Below the pieces are notes generated by a model, which did not search any database, was not told the DNA's origin, and saw nothing but the letters and a program-made list of their open reading frames with translations. A stretch of 64,000 nt of DNA, from assembly GCF_023284025.1 (NCBI RefSeq), contig NZ_JAKIKR010000001.1:1-64000 (forward strand). The letters run 5' to 3'. This DNA is from Shewanella abyssi (GTDB lineage: Bacteria > Pseudomonadota > Gammaproteobacteria > Enterobacterales > Shewanellaceae). Below, in pieces: positions 55,255-64,000 of this stretch. Made by a program: the position numbers and the translations under genes. Every line of letters begins with the position of its first letter. The first letter of the stretch is position 1.

Positions 55255-56007
55255 ATGACACGGACAGAATTAAGCCAGTATTTGTCACAATACCTACAGA
55301 TAGCCAATTTTAAAGATTATGCTCCTAACGGACTGCAGGTTGAAGGCAAGCAAGAGATTAAAACCATTGTCACAGGCGTGACAGCTTGCCAAGCATTGAT
55401 TGATGAAGCGATAGCGTTGAATGCCGATGCGATTATTGTTCATCATGGTTTCTTTTGGAAAAATGAGCCAGAAGTTATCACCGGGATGAAGCAGAAACGC
55501 ATCAAAGCCTTATTGGTAAATGATATTAATCTCTTTGGTTATCACTTGCCGTTAGATGCCCATACTGACGTTGGCAACAACGCACAACTAGGCAAGGTGC
55601 TAGGCATTGACAATGCGCGGGTGATAGAAGGCCATGCGCAAGGCTTAATATGGCGGGGCGAACTCAGTGTGCCAGTGCAAGCCAAAGAGTTAACCAGCGC
55701 GATATCACACACGCTATCACGCCAGTGTTTACATCTTGGCGACGAACAGAGTCTTGTCGAGACTATTGCCTGGTGTACCGGTGGCGCGCAGGACTACATA
55801 GATATTGCAGCCTCTCTAGGCATTGATGCATTTATCAGTGGTGAAGTATCAGAGCGAACATTTCACTGTGCAATGGAGCAAGATATTCAGTATTACGGCG
55901 CTGGTCACCATGCTACTGAATTATATGGCATTCAAGCGTTAGGTAAGCACTTAGCCGATAAATTTGGCTTAAGTCACCAGTTTGTTGATATCAGTAATCC
56001 TGTTTAG
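55255..56007 (+). CDS. Nif3-like dinuclear metal centre protein (YbgI)
   Basis: A 250-residue protein of the Nif3/DUF34 family. Metal ligands: IVHHGFFWKNEP, HLPLDAHTDVGNNA and SGEVSERTFHCA with GAGHHATELYG. It forms toroidal hexamers with two metals; function is debated (GTP cyclohydrolase-like or metal handling). Start ATG 55255. Terminator follows. Confidence 0.9.
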   Translation: MTRTELSQYLSQYLQIANFKDYAPNGLQVEGKQEIKTIVTGVTACQALIDEAIALNADAIIVHHGFFWKNEPEVITGMKQKRIKALLVNDINLFGYHLPLDAHTDVGNNAQLGKVLGIDNARVIEGHAQGLIWRGELSVPVQAKELTSAISHTLSRQCLHLGDEQSLVETIAWCTGGAQDYIDIAASLGIDAFISGEVSERTFHCAMEQDIQYYGAGHHATELYGIQALGKHLADKFGLSHQFVDISNPV

Positions 56008-56035
56008 TATTAGGTTGTTTACGTAAAACAGATAC

Positions 56036-56068
56036 AAAAAAGCCGCTGATTTTAACAGCGGCTTTTTT
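56036..56068. terminator. Bidirectional terminator
   Basis: Stem AAAAAAGCCGCTG / CAGCGGCTTTTTT, between the convergent Nif3-like and metG genes. Confidence 0.9.
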
Positions 56069-56082
56069 ATAACAAGAAAGTA

Positions 56083-58125
56083 TTACATCACTCGCATACC
56101 CGGTTTAGCCCCTGCATGTGGCTCTAAGATCCAGATATCTTTTCCACCTGGGCCTGCCGCAAGTACCATACCCTCAGATTCACCGAATTTCATTTTGCGC
56201 GGTGCTAGGTTAGCCACCATTACCGTGTGCTTGCCGACCAAATCTTCAGGAGCATAAGCTGATTTTATACCAGCGAACACTTGTTTGGTTTCGCCACCTA
56301 AATCAAGCTCTAAGCGAAGCAGCTTGTTGGCTTTTTCAATATGTTCAGCTTTAGAAATGAGTGCAATGCGCAGATCAATCTTAGCAAAATCATCAAAACT
56401 GATCTCTGCTGCTAACGGTTCTTTCTCAAGTTCCGTTTGGACGTCTTCAACTTTAGGCGCTTTAATTGGCGTGACTTGAAGGTTCTCAGTCGATGCTTCT
56501 ATGATTGCTTCAATGCTCTTCATCTCAATGCGTTGCATTAACGCTTTGAATTTGGCAATTTCATGACCGGCAAGATCAACATCCAAATTATTCCAAGTGA
56601 GCTCCATTTGTAAGAAAGCTTCAACATCTGCCGCAAGCTTTGGTAATACTGGCTTAAGATAGGTCACTAGAATGCGGAACAGGTTCAGCGCGTTGCTGCA
56701 TACTTGATGCGCTTCTTCTTGCTTAGCTTCATCTTTAATCAACTGCCAAGGTGCAGCATCTGCAACGTAGGCATTAGCAACATCCGCTAGCGCCATGATC
56801 TCACGCATCGCTTTACCAAATTCACGGGTTTCATACAAGTTGGCGATAGTTTCTTGCTTAGCGATAAAGCTTTCACTCAGGCTCTTATCAGCAATGTTAG
56901 CGAGCTTGCCGTCAAAACGTTTTGAGATAAAGCCGGCAGTGCGAGAGGCCAGATTAACCAGTTTGCCGACAAGATCTGAATTTACACGTTGGGCAAAGTC
57001 TTCTAGGTTCAGATCTAAATCATCAATTTTGCTACTGAGTTTAGCAGCATAGTAATAACGTAAATATTCAGGGTCTAGATTATCAAGGTAGGTACGCGCC
57101 TTAATGAATGTCCCTTTAGATTTTGACATCTTGGCACCGTTGACGGTGACATAACCGTGGGCGTAGACGCTAGTTGGCTTACGCAGTCCAGCACCTTCAA
57201 GCATTGCAGGCCAAAATAGACTGTGGAAGTAAACGATATCTTTACCAATGAAGTGATACACCTCAGCGGTGGAATCTTTGCTCCAAAAATCGTCAAAGTT
57301 TAGATCATCGCGTTTATTACATAAGTTCTTAAATGACCCCATATACCCGATTGGCGCGTCTAACCAGACATAGAAAAATTTGCCCGGTGCATCAGGGATC
57401 TCAAAACCAAAGTAAGGAGAATCACGTGAGATGTCCCATTGCTGCAGACCTTGCTCAAACCATTCGCTTAACTTGTTAGCCATCTCTTGCTGTAAAGAGC
57501 CTGAGTTGATCCACTCTTTTAACATGTCTGAGAATGCTGGCAGGTCGAAAAAGAAATGCTCACTATCTTTCATCACTGGTGTAGCGCCAGATACGGCAGA
57601 GTAGGGATTGATTAGGTCGGTAGTGCTATAGGTCGCACCGCAATTGTCACAGTTATCGCCGTATTGGTCTTCGCTCTTACATTTTGGGCAAGTGCCTTTA
57701 ACAAAACGGTCAGGCAAGAACATTGACTTTTCAGGGTCGTATAACTGTGAAATCGTCTTGGTTTTTATATAACCTGCATCACGTAACTTGAGGTAAATTT
57801 CACTGGCCAGTTCACGGTTTTCTTCACTATGAGTGCTGTGGAAATTATCAAATTGGATGTTGAAGTCAGCAAAATCTTTTTCATGCTCCTTTTGAACTTG
57901 AGCAATCATCTCTTCTGGTGCAATGCCCATCTGCTGTGCTTTAAGCATAATTGGAGTGCCATGAGCATCGTCCGCACAGATATAATGACATTCATGTCCA
58001 CGTAATTTTTGAAAACGTGACCAAATATCGGTTTGAATATACTCCAGCATATGGCCTAAATGAATGGGACCATTTGCGTATGGAAGTGCACTAGTCACTA
58101 AGATTTTACGTTGTGAATTTGCCAT
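56083..58125 (-). CDS. Methionyl-tRNA synthetase
   Basis: A 680-residue class I synthetase charging tRNA-Met. The HIGH motif is HLGH (22-25), the KMSKS motif is AKMSKSKGT, and the zinc knuckle is [17 protein letters not shown]. The C-terminal ~105 residues are the tRNA-binding, dimer-forming domain ([11 protein letters not shown]). ATG 58125 (MANSQRK) has GAGAAAAG upstream; an ATG 57 bases earlier is less likely. Divergent from apbC. Confidence 0.96.
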   Translation of the reverse strand: MANSQRKILVTSALPYANGPIHLGHMLEYIQTDIWSRFQKLRGHECHYICADDAHGTPIMLKAQQMGIAPEEMIAQVQKEHEKDFADFNIQFDNFHSTHSEENRELASEIYLKLRDAGYIKTKTISQLYDPEKSMFLPDRFVKGTCPKCKSEDQYGDNCDNCGATYSTTDLINPYSAVSGATPVMKDSEHFFFDLPAFSDMLKEWINSGSLQQEMANKLSEWFEQGLQQWDISRDSPYFGFEIPDAPGKFFYVWLDAPIGYMGSFKNLCNKRDDLNFDDFWSKDSTAEVYHFIGKDIVYFHSLFWPAMLEGAGLRKPTSVYAHGYVTVNGAKMSKSKGTFIKARTYLDNLDPEYLRYYYAAKLSSKIDDLDLNLEDFAQRVNSDLVGKLVNLASRTAGFISKRFDGKLANIADKSLSESFIAKQETIANLYETREFGKAMREIMALADVANAYVADAAPWQLIKDEAKQEEAHQVCSNALNLFRILVTYLKPVLPKLAADVEAFLQMELTWNNLDVDLAGHEIAKFKALMQRIEMKSIEAIIEASTENLQVTPIKAPKVEDVQTELEKEPLAAEISFDDFAKIDLRIALISKAEHIEKANKLLRLELDLGGETKQVFAGIKSAYAPEDLVGKHTVMVANLAPRKMKFGESEGMVLAAGPGGKDIWILEPHAGAKPGMRVM

Positions 58126-58285
58126 CTTTTCTCGAAATCGCTGGGAACCTAAATACAATGGAATAGATACTAACCGATCCAATGCTGAGTTTCATCAAAA
58201 CCTAGCGTAACTGTGGTAAATCTAGACTAATGTTTGCTTGGAATTCTGCTACAATTGCGCAAATCATATTTAGGGGGTCTACATT

Positions 58286-59401
58286 TTGTCTTCATCTCAC
58301 CCAAATTATCATCTCAGCGATGATCTTCTCGTTCCTGTTTTAGCCATTCTTGATGCGTTCCAAGATCCATATTTAAACAAAAGCTTTTTAAGTGCAGGCA
58401 TGGTGACTAAACTTGCAATTGAAGGCAAACGCTTGCAACTGGGCCTGTGTTATTCATACCCGTGTCAAACGCAATATCAAGATATCGTCATGGCGGTAAC
58501 AAAAGAGTTAGCGGTATTGGATGCTATTGATGAAGTAGAGTGCGAAATCGATTTTCAGCCAGATACGGTGTCAGCGATTAGTGCGGTGGAGCCTCTGCCA
58601 AATATACGCCAAATTATAGCGGTTGCCTCAGGTAAGGGCGGTGTTGGTAAGTCAACCACAGCCGTTAACCTAGCATTAGCATTAGCAGCTGAAGGTGCCC
58701 GAGTGGGTATTCTAGATGCTGACATCTATGGTCCCTCTATTCCGATGATGTTGGGTGTTGCAGATTTTAAACCTGCATCTCCAGACGGAAAGATAATGAC
58801 AGCGGCAACGGCTCATGGCATCGCTGCGCAATCAATCGGTTTTATGCTCGATGGCGACCAGGCAGCGGTATGGCGCGGCCCTATGGCAGCGGGTGCATTG
58901 ATTCAACTATTAACCGAGACCGAGTGGCCTGAACTGGATTACATGGTCATTGATATGCCACCTGGAACCGGTGATATTCAGCTAACCTTATCGCAAAAAG
59001 TACCGGTAAGTGGCGCAGTCATTGTGACCACACCGCAAGACATTGCCCTGGCAGACGCTAAGAAAGGCGTTAACATGTTCCAAAAGGTGAATATCCCAGT
59101 GCTGGGTATTGTAGAAAACATGAGTTTCCATTTATGTCCAGAGTGCGGCCATAAAGATCATCCTTTTGGCGCTGATGGCGGCAAAAAAATGGCAACTCGT
59201 TACAATGTACCATTATTGGGACAACTGCCACTGCAGCTAAACATTCGTGAAGATGGCGATAAAGGCATACCAACTGTTGTCGCTGATAGCGAGAGTCAGA
59301 TTGCTAATATATATCGAGAAATAGCCCGCAAAGTGGGCGCTCAACTTGCGTTATGCCAAGCGCAATCTAAAGTGTCAATAAGCATATCGGACGATGAGTA
59401 G
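58286..59401 (+). CDS. Fe-S cluster carrier ATPase ApbC/Mrp
   Basis: A 371-residue P-loop ATPase that carries and transfers Fe-S clusters. Deviant Walker A GKGGVGKST (116-124) and a CPEC pair (in HLCPECGH) that binds the cluster between subunits. N-terminal MIP18-like region (1-95). Start TTG 58286 with GGGGG 8 bases upstream. Close to udk (6-base gap). Confidence 0.93.
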   Translation: MSSSHPNYHLSDDLLVPVLAILDAFQDPYLNKSFLSAGMVTKLAIEGKRLQLGLCYSYPCQTQYQDIVMAVTKELAVLDAIDEVECEIDFQPDTVSAISAVEPLPNIRQIIAVASGKGGVGKSTTAVNLALALAAEGARVGILDADIYGPSIPMMLGVADFKPASPDGKIMTAATAHGIAAQSIGFMLDGDQAAVWRGPMAAGALIQLLTETEWPELDYMVIDMPPGTGDIQLTLSQKVPVSGAVIVTTPQDIALADAKKGVNMFQKVNIPVLGIVENMSFHLCPECGHKDHPFGADGGKKMATRYNVPLLGQLPLQLNIREDGDKGIPTVVADSESQIANIYREIARKVGAQLALCQAQSKVSISISDDE

Positions 59402-59407
59402 GTTTAA

Positions 59408-60046
59408 ATGAATTCAAAACAATGTGTTGTAATTGGAATAGCAGGTGCATCGGCCTCAGGTAAGAGTCTTATTGCTAAAACGATTTATGAAGAGTTATGT
59501 CGTGATCTAGGCACAGATCAAATCGGTGTTATTGCAGAAGATGCCTACTATCATGACCAAGGTCATTTGTCGATGGACCAGCGTGTATTGACGAATTATG
59601 ACCACCCGAAAGCGCTAGATCACGAACTGCTATGTGAACACTTAAAGGCGCTAAAAGAGGGGAATTCAGTTGATGTTCCTGTGTATAGCTATAACGAGCA
59701 TACGCGTACCGATGAGACAGTAACCTTAACCCCTAAGAAAGTGATTATTCTTGAAGGGATCCTATTGCTGACAGACCCTGCATTACGTGAGCAAATGGAT
59801 GCGAGTGTCTTTATGGACACACCGCTTGATATTTGTTTCATGCGCAGACTCTCACGTGACGTTGCTGAACGGGGCAGAACAATGGAATCGGTGATGTCGC
59901 AGTACACCGAGACTGTACGTCCGATGTTTTTACAATTCATTGAACCTTCTAAACAGTATGCAGATATTATTGTCCCCCGCGGCGGTAAAAACCGTATCGC
60001 AACCGATATTTTAAAGGCGCGAATACAGCATCTTTTAGTTAAATAG
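59408..60046 (+). CDS. Uridine kinase
   Basis: A 212-residue kinase phosphorylating uridine and cytidine to UMP and CMP (pyrimidine salvage). P-loop GASASGKS at 14-21, and [19 protein letters not shown] and [13 protein letters not shown] are diagnostic. Seven bases after apbC, so probably same transcript. Confidence 0.95.
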   Translation: MNSKQCVVIGIAGASASGKSLIAKTIYEELCRDLGTDQIGVIAEDAYYHDQGHLSMDQRVLTNYDHPKALDHELLCEHLKALKEGNSVDVPVYSYNEHTRTDETVTLTPKKVIILEGILLLTDPALREQMDASVFMDTPLDICFMRRLSRDVAERGRTMESVMSQYTETVRPMFLQFIEPSKQYADIIVPRGGKNRIATDILKARIQHLLVK

Positions 60047-60086
60047 AAGTAGCCTAAAAAAGTGAGTTTAAGGGACCCTAACGATC

Positions 60087-60248
60087 ATGCGCTTAATAGA
60101 TATTGAGATTGAAGAGTGTTTAGATAAAGGCATTATCGTTATGGAGCCTCGCCCCTGCGCTGAGACGAGACCTTACAATGACCGTAAGAGTGCCAAATAC
60201 AAAGATCAGCAAAACGCAGTTGCTAGCAGAATTAGTCAGGATAACTAA
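60087..60248 (+). CDS. Small ORF between udk and pabC, 53 residues
   Basis: ATG 60087 to TAA 60248 encodes [20 protein letters not shown]... ending [14 protein letters not shown] lies 11 bases upstream and the stop overlaps the pabC start by one base (TAATG), as in coupled genes. The product is soluble with an acidic N-terminal strand/helix, [14 protein letters not shown] in the middle and a basic [10 protein letters not shown]. No family was recognised. Tight coupling argues it is translated. Confidence 0.65.
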   Translation: MRLIDIEIEECLDKGIIVMEPRPCAETRPYNDRKSAKYKDQQNAVASRISQDN

Positions 60249-61066
60249 TGGCGCAAGTTTGGGTAAATGGACAACCTGATGCCATGATTAGTCCTCTTGA
60301 TAGAGGATTAGCCTACGGTGATGGTTTATTTGCAACGATGCGAGTCAACAAAAGTGAGATTCAATTTATTGAATCTCACTTTTTGCGATTAGCGCAAGGT
60401 GCACGGCGTTTAGGCTTTGATTGGCAGCCAACGTCCACACTGCGAGAGCTGTTGTTACAGTGTGCTAAAGATAATCCTCAGTCATGCCTCAAACTACTCT
60501 TGTCTCGTGGTATTGGTGGACGCGGCTATACACCGCCAAACTCGAGTCTTTCGATTAATGAAATAGTATCGGTTCATCCGTTCCCCGATGTTTATCAACA
60601 ATGGCAAAAAGAAGGGGTTAGCTTGCAATCTTCAACAGTGTTGTTGGCAAGGCAACCACGTTTAGCGGGGATCAAGCACTGTAATCGACTAGAACAGGTA
60701 TTAGTGAAGTCTGTTGCTCTTGCAGTGGGTTATGATGACTGGTTAGTGCTTGATAGTAATGGAAATATTATCGAATCATCCATGGCTAACCTGTTCTTTG
60801 AAACGGATGCTGGTATTATCACTCCTAAGCTCGCATATGCGGGGGTTGCAGGTATGATGAGAGAACAAGTCATTTATCAACTGCTAGAGATGAAGTTTTC
60901 GGTATCTGTTACTGAAATGAATGTTGATATACTCTCGAAAGTGAAACATATTTTTATGACCAATAGTTTACTCGGGGTTGTTGATGTCACTCAAGTTGAC
61001 CAACAAGCCTTTAATATGGCGCCTTACACATCTTTATTAAGAGAGCGACTTGATCTGACATTATGA
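60248..61066 (+). CDS. Aminodeoxychorismate lyase
   Basis: A 272-residue PLP enzyme (fold type IV) releasing pyruvate from aminodeoxychorismate to give p-aminobenzoate for folate. DRGLAYGDGLFATMR and the PLP lysine in RLAGIKHCNRLEQ match E. coli PabC. Start overlaps the small ORF; end overlaps mltG by 4 bases. Confidence 0.94.
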   Translation: MAQVWVNGQPDAMISPLDRGLAYGDGLFATMRVNKSEIQFIESHFLRLAQGARRLGFDWQPTSTLRELLLQCAKDNPQSCLKLLLSRGIGGRGYTPPNSSLSINEIVSVHPFPDVYQQWQKEGVSLQSSTVLLARQPRLAGIKHCNRLEQVLVKSVALAVGYDDWLVLDSNGNIIESSMANLFFETDAGIITPKLAYAGVAGMMREQVIYQLLEMKFSVSVTEMNVDILSKVKHIFMTNSLLGVVDVTQVDQQAFNMAPYTSLLRERLDLTL

Positions 61067-62070
61067 AAAAATTCTTAATCGGCATGCTCGGAACCGGGTT
61101 TACCTTGCTAACAGTCGTCGCAGTTGGGGGGTATTGGGGCTACCAAACGTTAATGGTATTTGCTCAGTCACAGCTTAATGTTGAACAGGCACAAGAGTTA
61201 GAGATAAAGAGAGGTACATCATTTAGTCAGTTCACCCATTTATTAACCCAGAATAAGTTAATTGAAGATGGTAGGAAACTAAAATGGTTAGTGCGCCTAC
61301 ACCCAGAATTAGCGCATATAAAGTCAGGCTTATATGAGATAGAACCACAAGAGACGGTTAACAGTCTTTTAGACAAACTGATTGCAGGAAACGAAAAATC
61401 ATTTGCACTGACATTACTTGAAGGGCAAACCATAAAGGAGTGGCAGCTACAGCTAGCAGAGCATCAAAAGCTAACGTTTGATGACGCACTTTTTAGCAGC
61501 ATTCTAGTGAAGAACGGCGATTATTCCGGTTTAGCTGAAGGTAAGTTTTTCCCTGATACTTACCATTATCGGGCGAATAGTTCTGCCAACACATTATTGC
61601 AAGAAAGCTATCGAAAGATGCAAGCAGAGCTGGATAAAGCTTGGCAAGATAGGCAAAAAGGCTTACCGCTTAAGTCGTCATATGAACTACTTATACTGGC
61701 CTCTATTATTGAAAAAGAGACGGGTAAAGCCAGTGAAAGACCTTGGATAGCGGCAGTCTTCATTAATCGTTTACGCAAAGGGATGCGCTTGCAAACGGAT
61801 CCTACGGTTATTTATGGCATGGGCGACCGTTACCAAGGGAATATCACTCGCAAAGATCTGCGAGAGCAGACGGCTTTTAATACCTATAGAATTAACGGGC
61901 TACCACCAACGCCTATCGCGGCGCCAAGCCTAGCGGCTTTGCATGCGGCAGCAAATCCTGCCGATGTGAATTACCTTTATTTTGTCTCGCGCAATGACGG
62001 TAGCCATGTATTTTCAAAAACACTGTTGGAACATAATCGAGCAGTGAACAAATATCAGAGAAATCGATGA
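61063..62070 (+). CDS. Endolytic murein transglycosylase MltG
   Basis: A 335-residue inner-membrane enzyme cutting nascent glycan strands. One N-terminal TM helix, a LysM-like region and the YceG catalytic domain with ASIIEKETG (catalytic Glu), [18 protein letters not shown] and [13 protein letters not shown]. Overlaps pabC and tmk by 4 bases. Confidence 0.95.
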   Translation: MKKFLIGMLGTGFTLLTVVAVGGYWGYQTLMVFAQSQLNVEQAQELEIKRGTSFSQFTHLLTQNKLIEDGRKLKWLVRLHPELAHIKSGLYEIEPQETVNSLLDKLIAGNEKSFALTLLEGQTIKEWQLQLAEHQKLTFDDALFSSILVKNGDYSGLAEGKFFPDTYHYRANSSANTLLQESYRKMQAELDKAWQDRQKGLPLKSSYELLILASIIEKETGKASERPWIAAVFINRLRKGMRLQTDPTVIYGMGDRYQGNITRKDLREQTAFNTYRINGLPPTPIAAPSLAALHAAANPADVNYLYFVSRNDGSHVFSKTLLEHNRAVNKYQRNR

Positions 62071-62711
62071 ATACAGAATCAACCGTGGCTAATAACGCCA
62101 AGTTTGTTGTCATAGAAGGACTTGAAGGCGCTGGAAAATCTAGCGCAATCGCATTAGTACGTGATTTTATAGAAAAGCACACCGGCCAAATCCCTGTATG
62201 TACCCGCGAGCCTGGTGGTACACCGTTAGCTGAGCAGATGCGTGATTTGGTTAAAATTGCCAACGAATCAGACCCATTATGCGATGAAGCTGAATGTCTC
62301 ATTTTTTATGCGGCTAGGGCGCAACTGGTTGCGAATGTGATTAAGCCATCTCTTGCTGAGGGGAAGTGGGTTTTGGGCGATAGACACAACCTTTCATCGC
62401 TGGCATATCAAGGGGGAGGTCGCGGCCTAATGCCATTGGTTTCAGCCATTAGTGATGCAACGTTAAAAGGTTTTAAACCAGATTTGACACTCTACTTAGA
62501 CATTGACCCTAAGCTTGGATTGGCTCGTGCTGCTAACCGTGGTGAGTTGGACAGGATAGAGCAACAAGAGATCGCCTTCTTTAATCGAACTCGGGCAACG
62601 TTTTTATCCTACGCTGACAACGATGATTCTATTATGATCATTGATGCGAGTCAGAGCATGGCCGCAGTGCATAAAGATATCATTGCAGTACTGCAAGATC
62701 AGGCCTGGTAG
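62067..62711 (+). CDS. Thymidylate kinase
   Basis: A 214-residue kinase converting dTMP to dTDP. P-loop [12 protein letters not shown]-x ([16 protein letters not shown]) and [14 protein letters not shown] are family marks. Overlaps mltG by 4 bases; holB starts 2 bases after the stop. Confidence 0.95.
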   Translation: MNTESTVANNAKFVVIEGLEGAGKSSAIALVRDFIEKHTGQIPVCTREPGGTPLAEQMRDLVKIANESDPLCDEAECLIFYAARAQLVANVIKPSLAEGKWVLGDRHNLSSLAYQGGGRGLMPLVSAISDATLKGFKPDLTLYLDIDPKLGLARAANRGELDRIEQQEIAFFNRTRATFLSYADNDDSIMIIDASQSMAAVHKDIIAVLQDQAW

Positions 62712-62712
62712 T

Positions 62713-63630
62713 ATGCAGCACTTACCGTGGTTGCAGGATGCAAATGATGCGTTTAACACCCAGCTAAACCGTCAACAGGTCGCACATGCTTATCTTATTG
62801 GCTTAGATGCAGGTTATGGCGGTGAAACGTTAGCATTGACGCTGGCTAAAGCGTCATTATGCAGCCAAGTAGGTGTTTCTGCTGCCTGTGGTTTTTGTAA
62901 AGCATGTCAGCTAGTTGAAGCCAATAGTCATCCTGATTTTTATAAAATTGAAGCTGATGGCGCGCAGATCAAAGTTGATCAGATACGCACGTTATGCCAG
63001 AAACTAACGACAACCGCGCAACAAGGTAGACGACGAGTTGCTGTCATTCTTAATTGTGAACGTCTCAACCAATCCTCTGCAAACGCTTTGCTTAAAACGC
63101 TAGAGGAGCCGGGTAAAGACACGATTCTTTTTCTGCAAGCCAATACGCCGAGTCGGTTAATGGCGACAATTAGCAGTCGCTGCCAAAGGCTCCAAGTTAA
63201 ACTACCTTCAAGACTTGATGTAAAAAGCTGGCTTAGGGATGAGCTTAAAGCGTCTGATGATTACAGCTGGTGTTTACCTGTCGTTGGTGGACCATTAGCG
63301 ATTGTCTCTGCAATTGAAAGTGGCCGCTACCAAAGTCTATTAGACTTCAGAAAAGGTTGGATTCAAAGTTTGTCGTCGGCTCAGCTCTGTGCTAGCTTAC
63401 AAAATGTGAATGAAAAGCAAGTTTCTGACGCAATTAAGGTTTTATACCTAGTTTTGCATCGAAAGCTTGTGAAAGATCAGGCGATGGATCCTTTAATACG
63501 CGCATCAATAGCGGTATTTGCAGCCAAGATCATGCAGCAAGAGATACGCTTATCAGTGATGCCAACGGTAAATACATTGGGGTTGTTTGAAGGCATAATC
63601 AGAGAATACACTCAGTTATTGGACCACTAA
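62713..63630 (+). CDS. DNA polymerase III delta-prime subunit
   Basis: A 305-residue clamp-loader subunit. Zinc module CSQVGVSAACGFCKAC, LLKTLEEPGKDTILFL and SRC motif ISSRCQRL are typical. The P-loop is degenerate as in HolB. ATG 62713 follows tmk; an upstream in-frame ATG inside tmk is rejected. Confidence 0.93.
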   Translation: MQHLPWLQDANDAFNTQLNRQQVAHAYLIGLDAGYGGETLALTLAKASLCSQVGVSAACGFCKACQLVEANSHPDFYKIEADGAQIKVDQIRTLCQKLTTTAQQGRRRVAVILNCERLNQSSANALLKTLEEPGKDTILFLQANTPSRLMATISSRCQRLQVKLPSRLDVKSWLRDELKASDDYSWCLPVVGGPLAIVSAIESGRYQSLLDFRKGWIQSLSSAQLCASLQNVNEKQVSDAIKVLYLVLHRKLVKDQAMDPLIRASIAVFAAKIMQQEIRLSVMPTVNTLGLFEGIIREYTQLLDH

Positions 63631-63636
63631 AACACT

Positions 63637-63963
63637 ATGACGAAACTTGTTGTCAATTTTGATACCGTGCATCAACTTTATAGGGCCTATATGCCTTTCA
63701 TAAAGCCTGCAGGGTTATTTATTGGCAGTACAGAGAGTTATTTTCTTGGACAATCACTGTCAGTGGCGTATCACCTACCGGGCTCTACTGAAAGAATGCA
63801 GTTTGAGGGCGTTGTAGTTTGGATCAACCCCTTAGGCGCATCAGGCGGGCGCCCAGCGGGTATTGGAGTGAAAATAATCTCTGAACCAGACATCCACAAA
63901 CACCATATTGAAAAGCTACTTTCTGCCCAACTGTCATCTGCAGATTTGACCTGCACTATGTAG
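63637..63963 (+). CDS. PilZ-domain protein
   Basis: A 108-residue PilZ protein like the one encoded next to holB in other gammaproteobacteria (PilZ of type IV pili). AYMPFIKPAGLFIGS, LPGSTERMQFEGVVVWINP and GRPAGIGVKI. It lacks a clear RxxxR c-di-GMP motif, as in the pilus-assembly type. Start 6 bases after holB. Confidence 0.85.
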   Translation: MTKLVVNFDTVHQLYRAYMPFIKPAGLFIGSTESYFLGQSLSVAYHLPGSTERMQFEGVVVWINPLGASGGRPAGIGVKIISEPDIHKHHIEKLLSAQLSSADLTCTM

Positions 63964-64000
63964 CTCGGTAGACTTGCTCTCCTTTTATCTCGTTGGACTC

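Overview
The window reads as chromosome of a marine gammaproteobacterium, most likely Shewanella. The support is protein-level recognition plus gene order: a complete Na+-pumping NADH dehydrogenase operon, an hppD-hmgA pair with a divergent LysR regulator, divergent metG and apbC, and a udk-pabC-mltG-tmk-holB-PilZ run. No rRNA, tRNA, CRISPR array, transposase or phage gene was seen.

Layout. 1-1793: a short AT-rich metal cassette (Cys-rich GDCCVxC protein, MerT-like membrane protein, HMA metal-binding protein, outer-membrane-type protein). Its first 199 bases form an exact 94-bp inverted repeat centred on a MerR-family-type operator. 2030-6276: single genes (DUF6279 lipoprotein, DoxX, nitroreductase, GNAT, a small secreted protein, a membrane protein) with a 267-bp MITE-like element between two of them. 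6740-12173: a tightly coupled ABC efflux operon with one ATPase, three different HlyD-type adaptors and one MacB-like permease. 12373-13794: a serine hydrolase. 14319-20326: nqrABCDEF, with an extra 49-codon ORF between nqrB and nqrC that resembles the NqrB tail, and a partial duplicate of the nqrF end plus its terminator just downstream. 20725-23892: a 1055-residue fusion of an acetoacetate-decarboxylase-like domain with an FAD amine-oxidase/phytoene-desaturase-like domain. 23978-31355: ggt, a DUF482 protein, a LysE exporter and the tyrosine/homogentisate genes with their LysR regulator. 31390-47034: dispersed housekeeping, envelope and small hypothetical genes (cytochrome c peroxidase, MscS channel, CheV, MltB-type transglycosylase, WYL regulator, SlyD and others). 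47420-54962: a 5'-nucleotidase lipoprotein, an Hsp20 gene with a sigma-32-like promoter and a ROSE-like RNA thermometer, ilvIH and a Bcr/CflA transporter. 55255-63963: a Nif3-like protein, metG, apbC and the udk-to-PilZ operon.

How the genes work together. NqrA-F form one respiratory complex that couples NADH oxidation to Na+ export. HppD makes homogentisate from 4-hydroxyphenylpyruvate and HmgA opens its ring. The ATPase, permease and three adaptors probably form an export machine that needs a TolC-like channel encoded elsewhere. Tmk, HolB and PabC serve nucleotide, replication and folate metabolism, while MltG acts on peptidoglycan.

The most unusual points are the window-edge perfect palindrome, the two duplication scars in the nqr locus, the decarboxylase/flavoenzyme fusion, the three-adaptor efflux operon, the RNA thermometer, and two small ORFs (57 and 53 codons) that are easily missed. 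No clearly new multi-gene system such as a defence island is evident.
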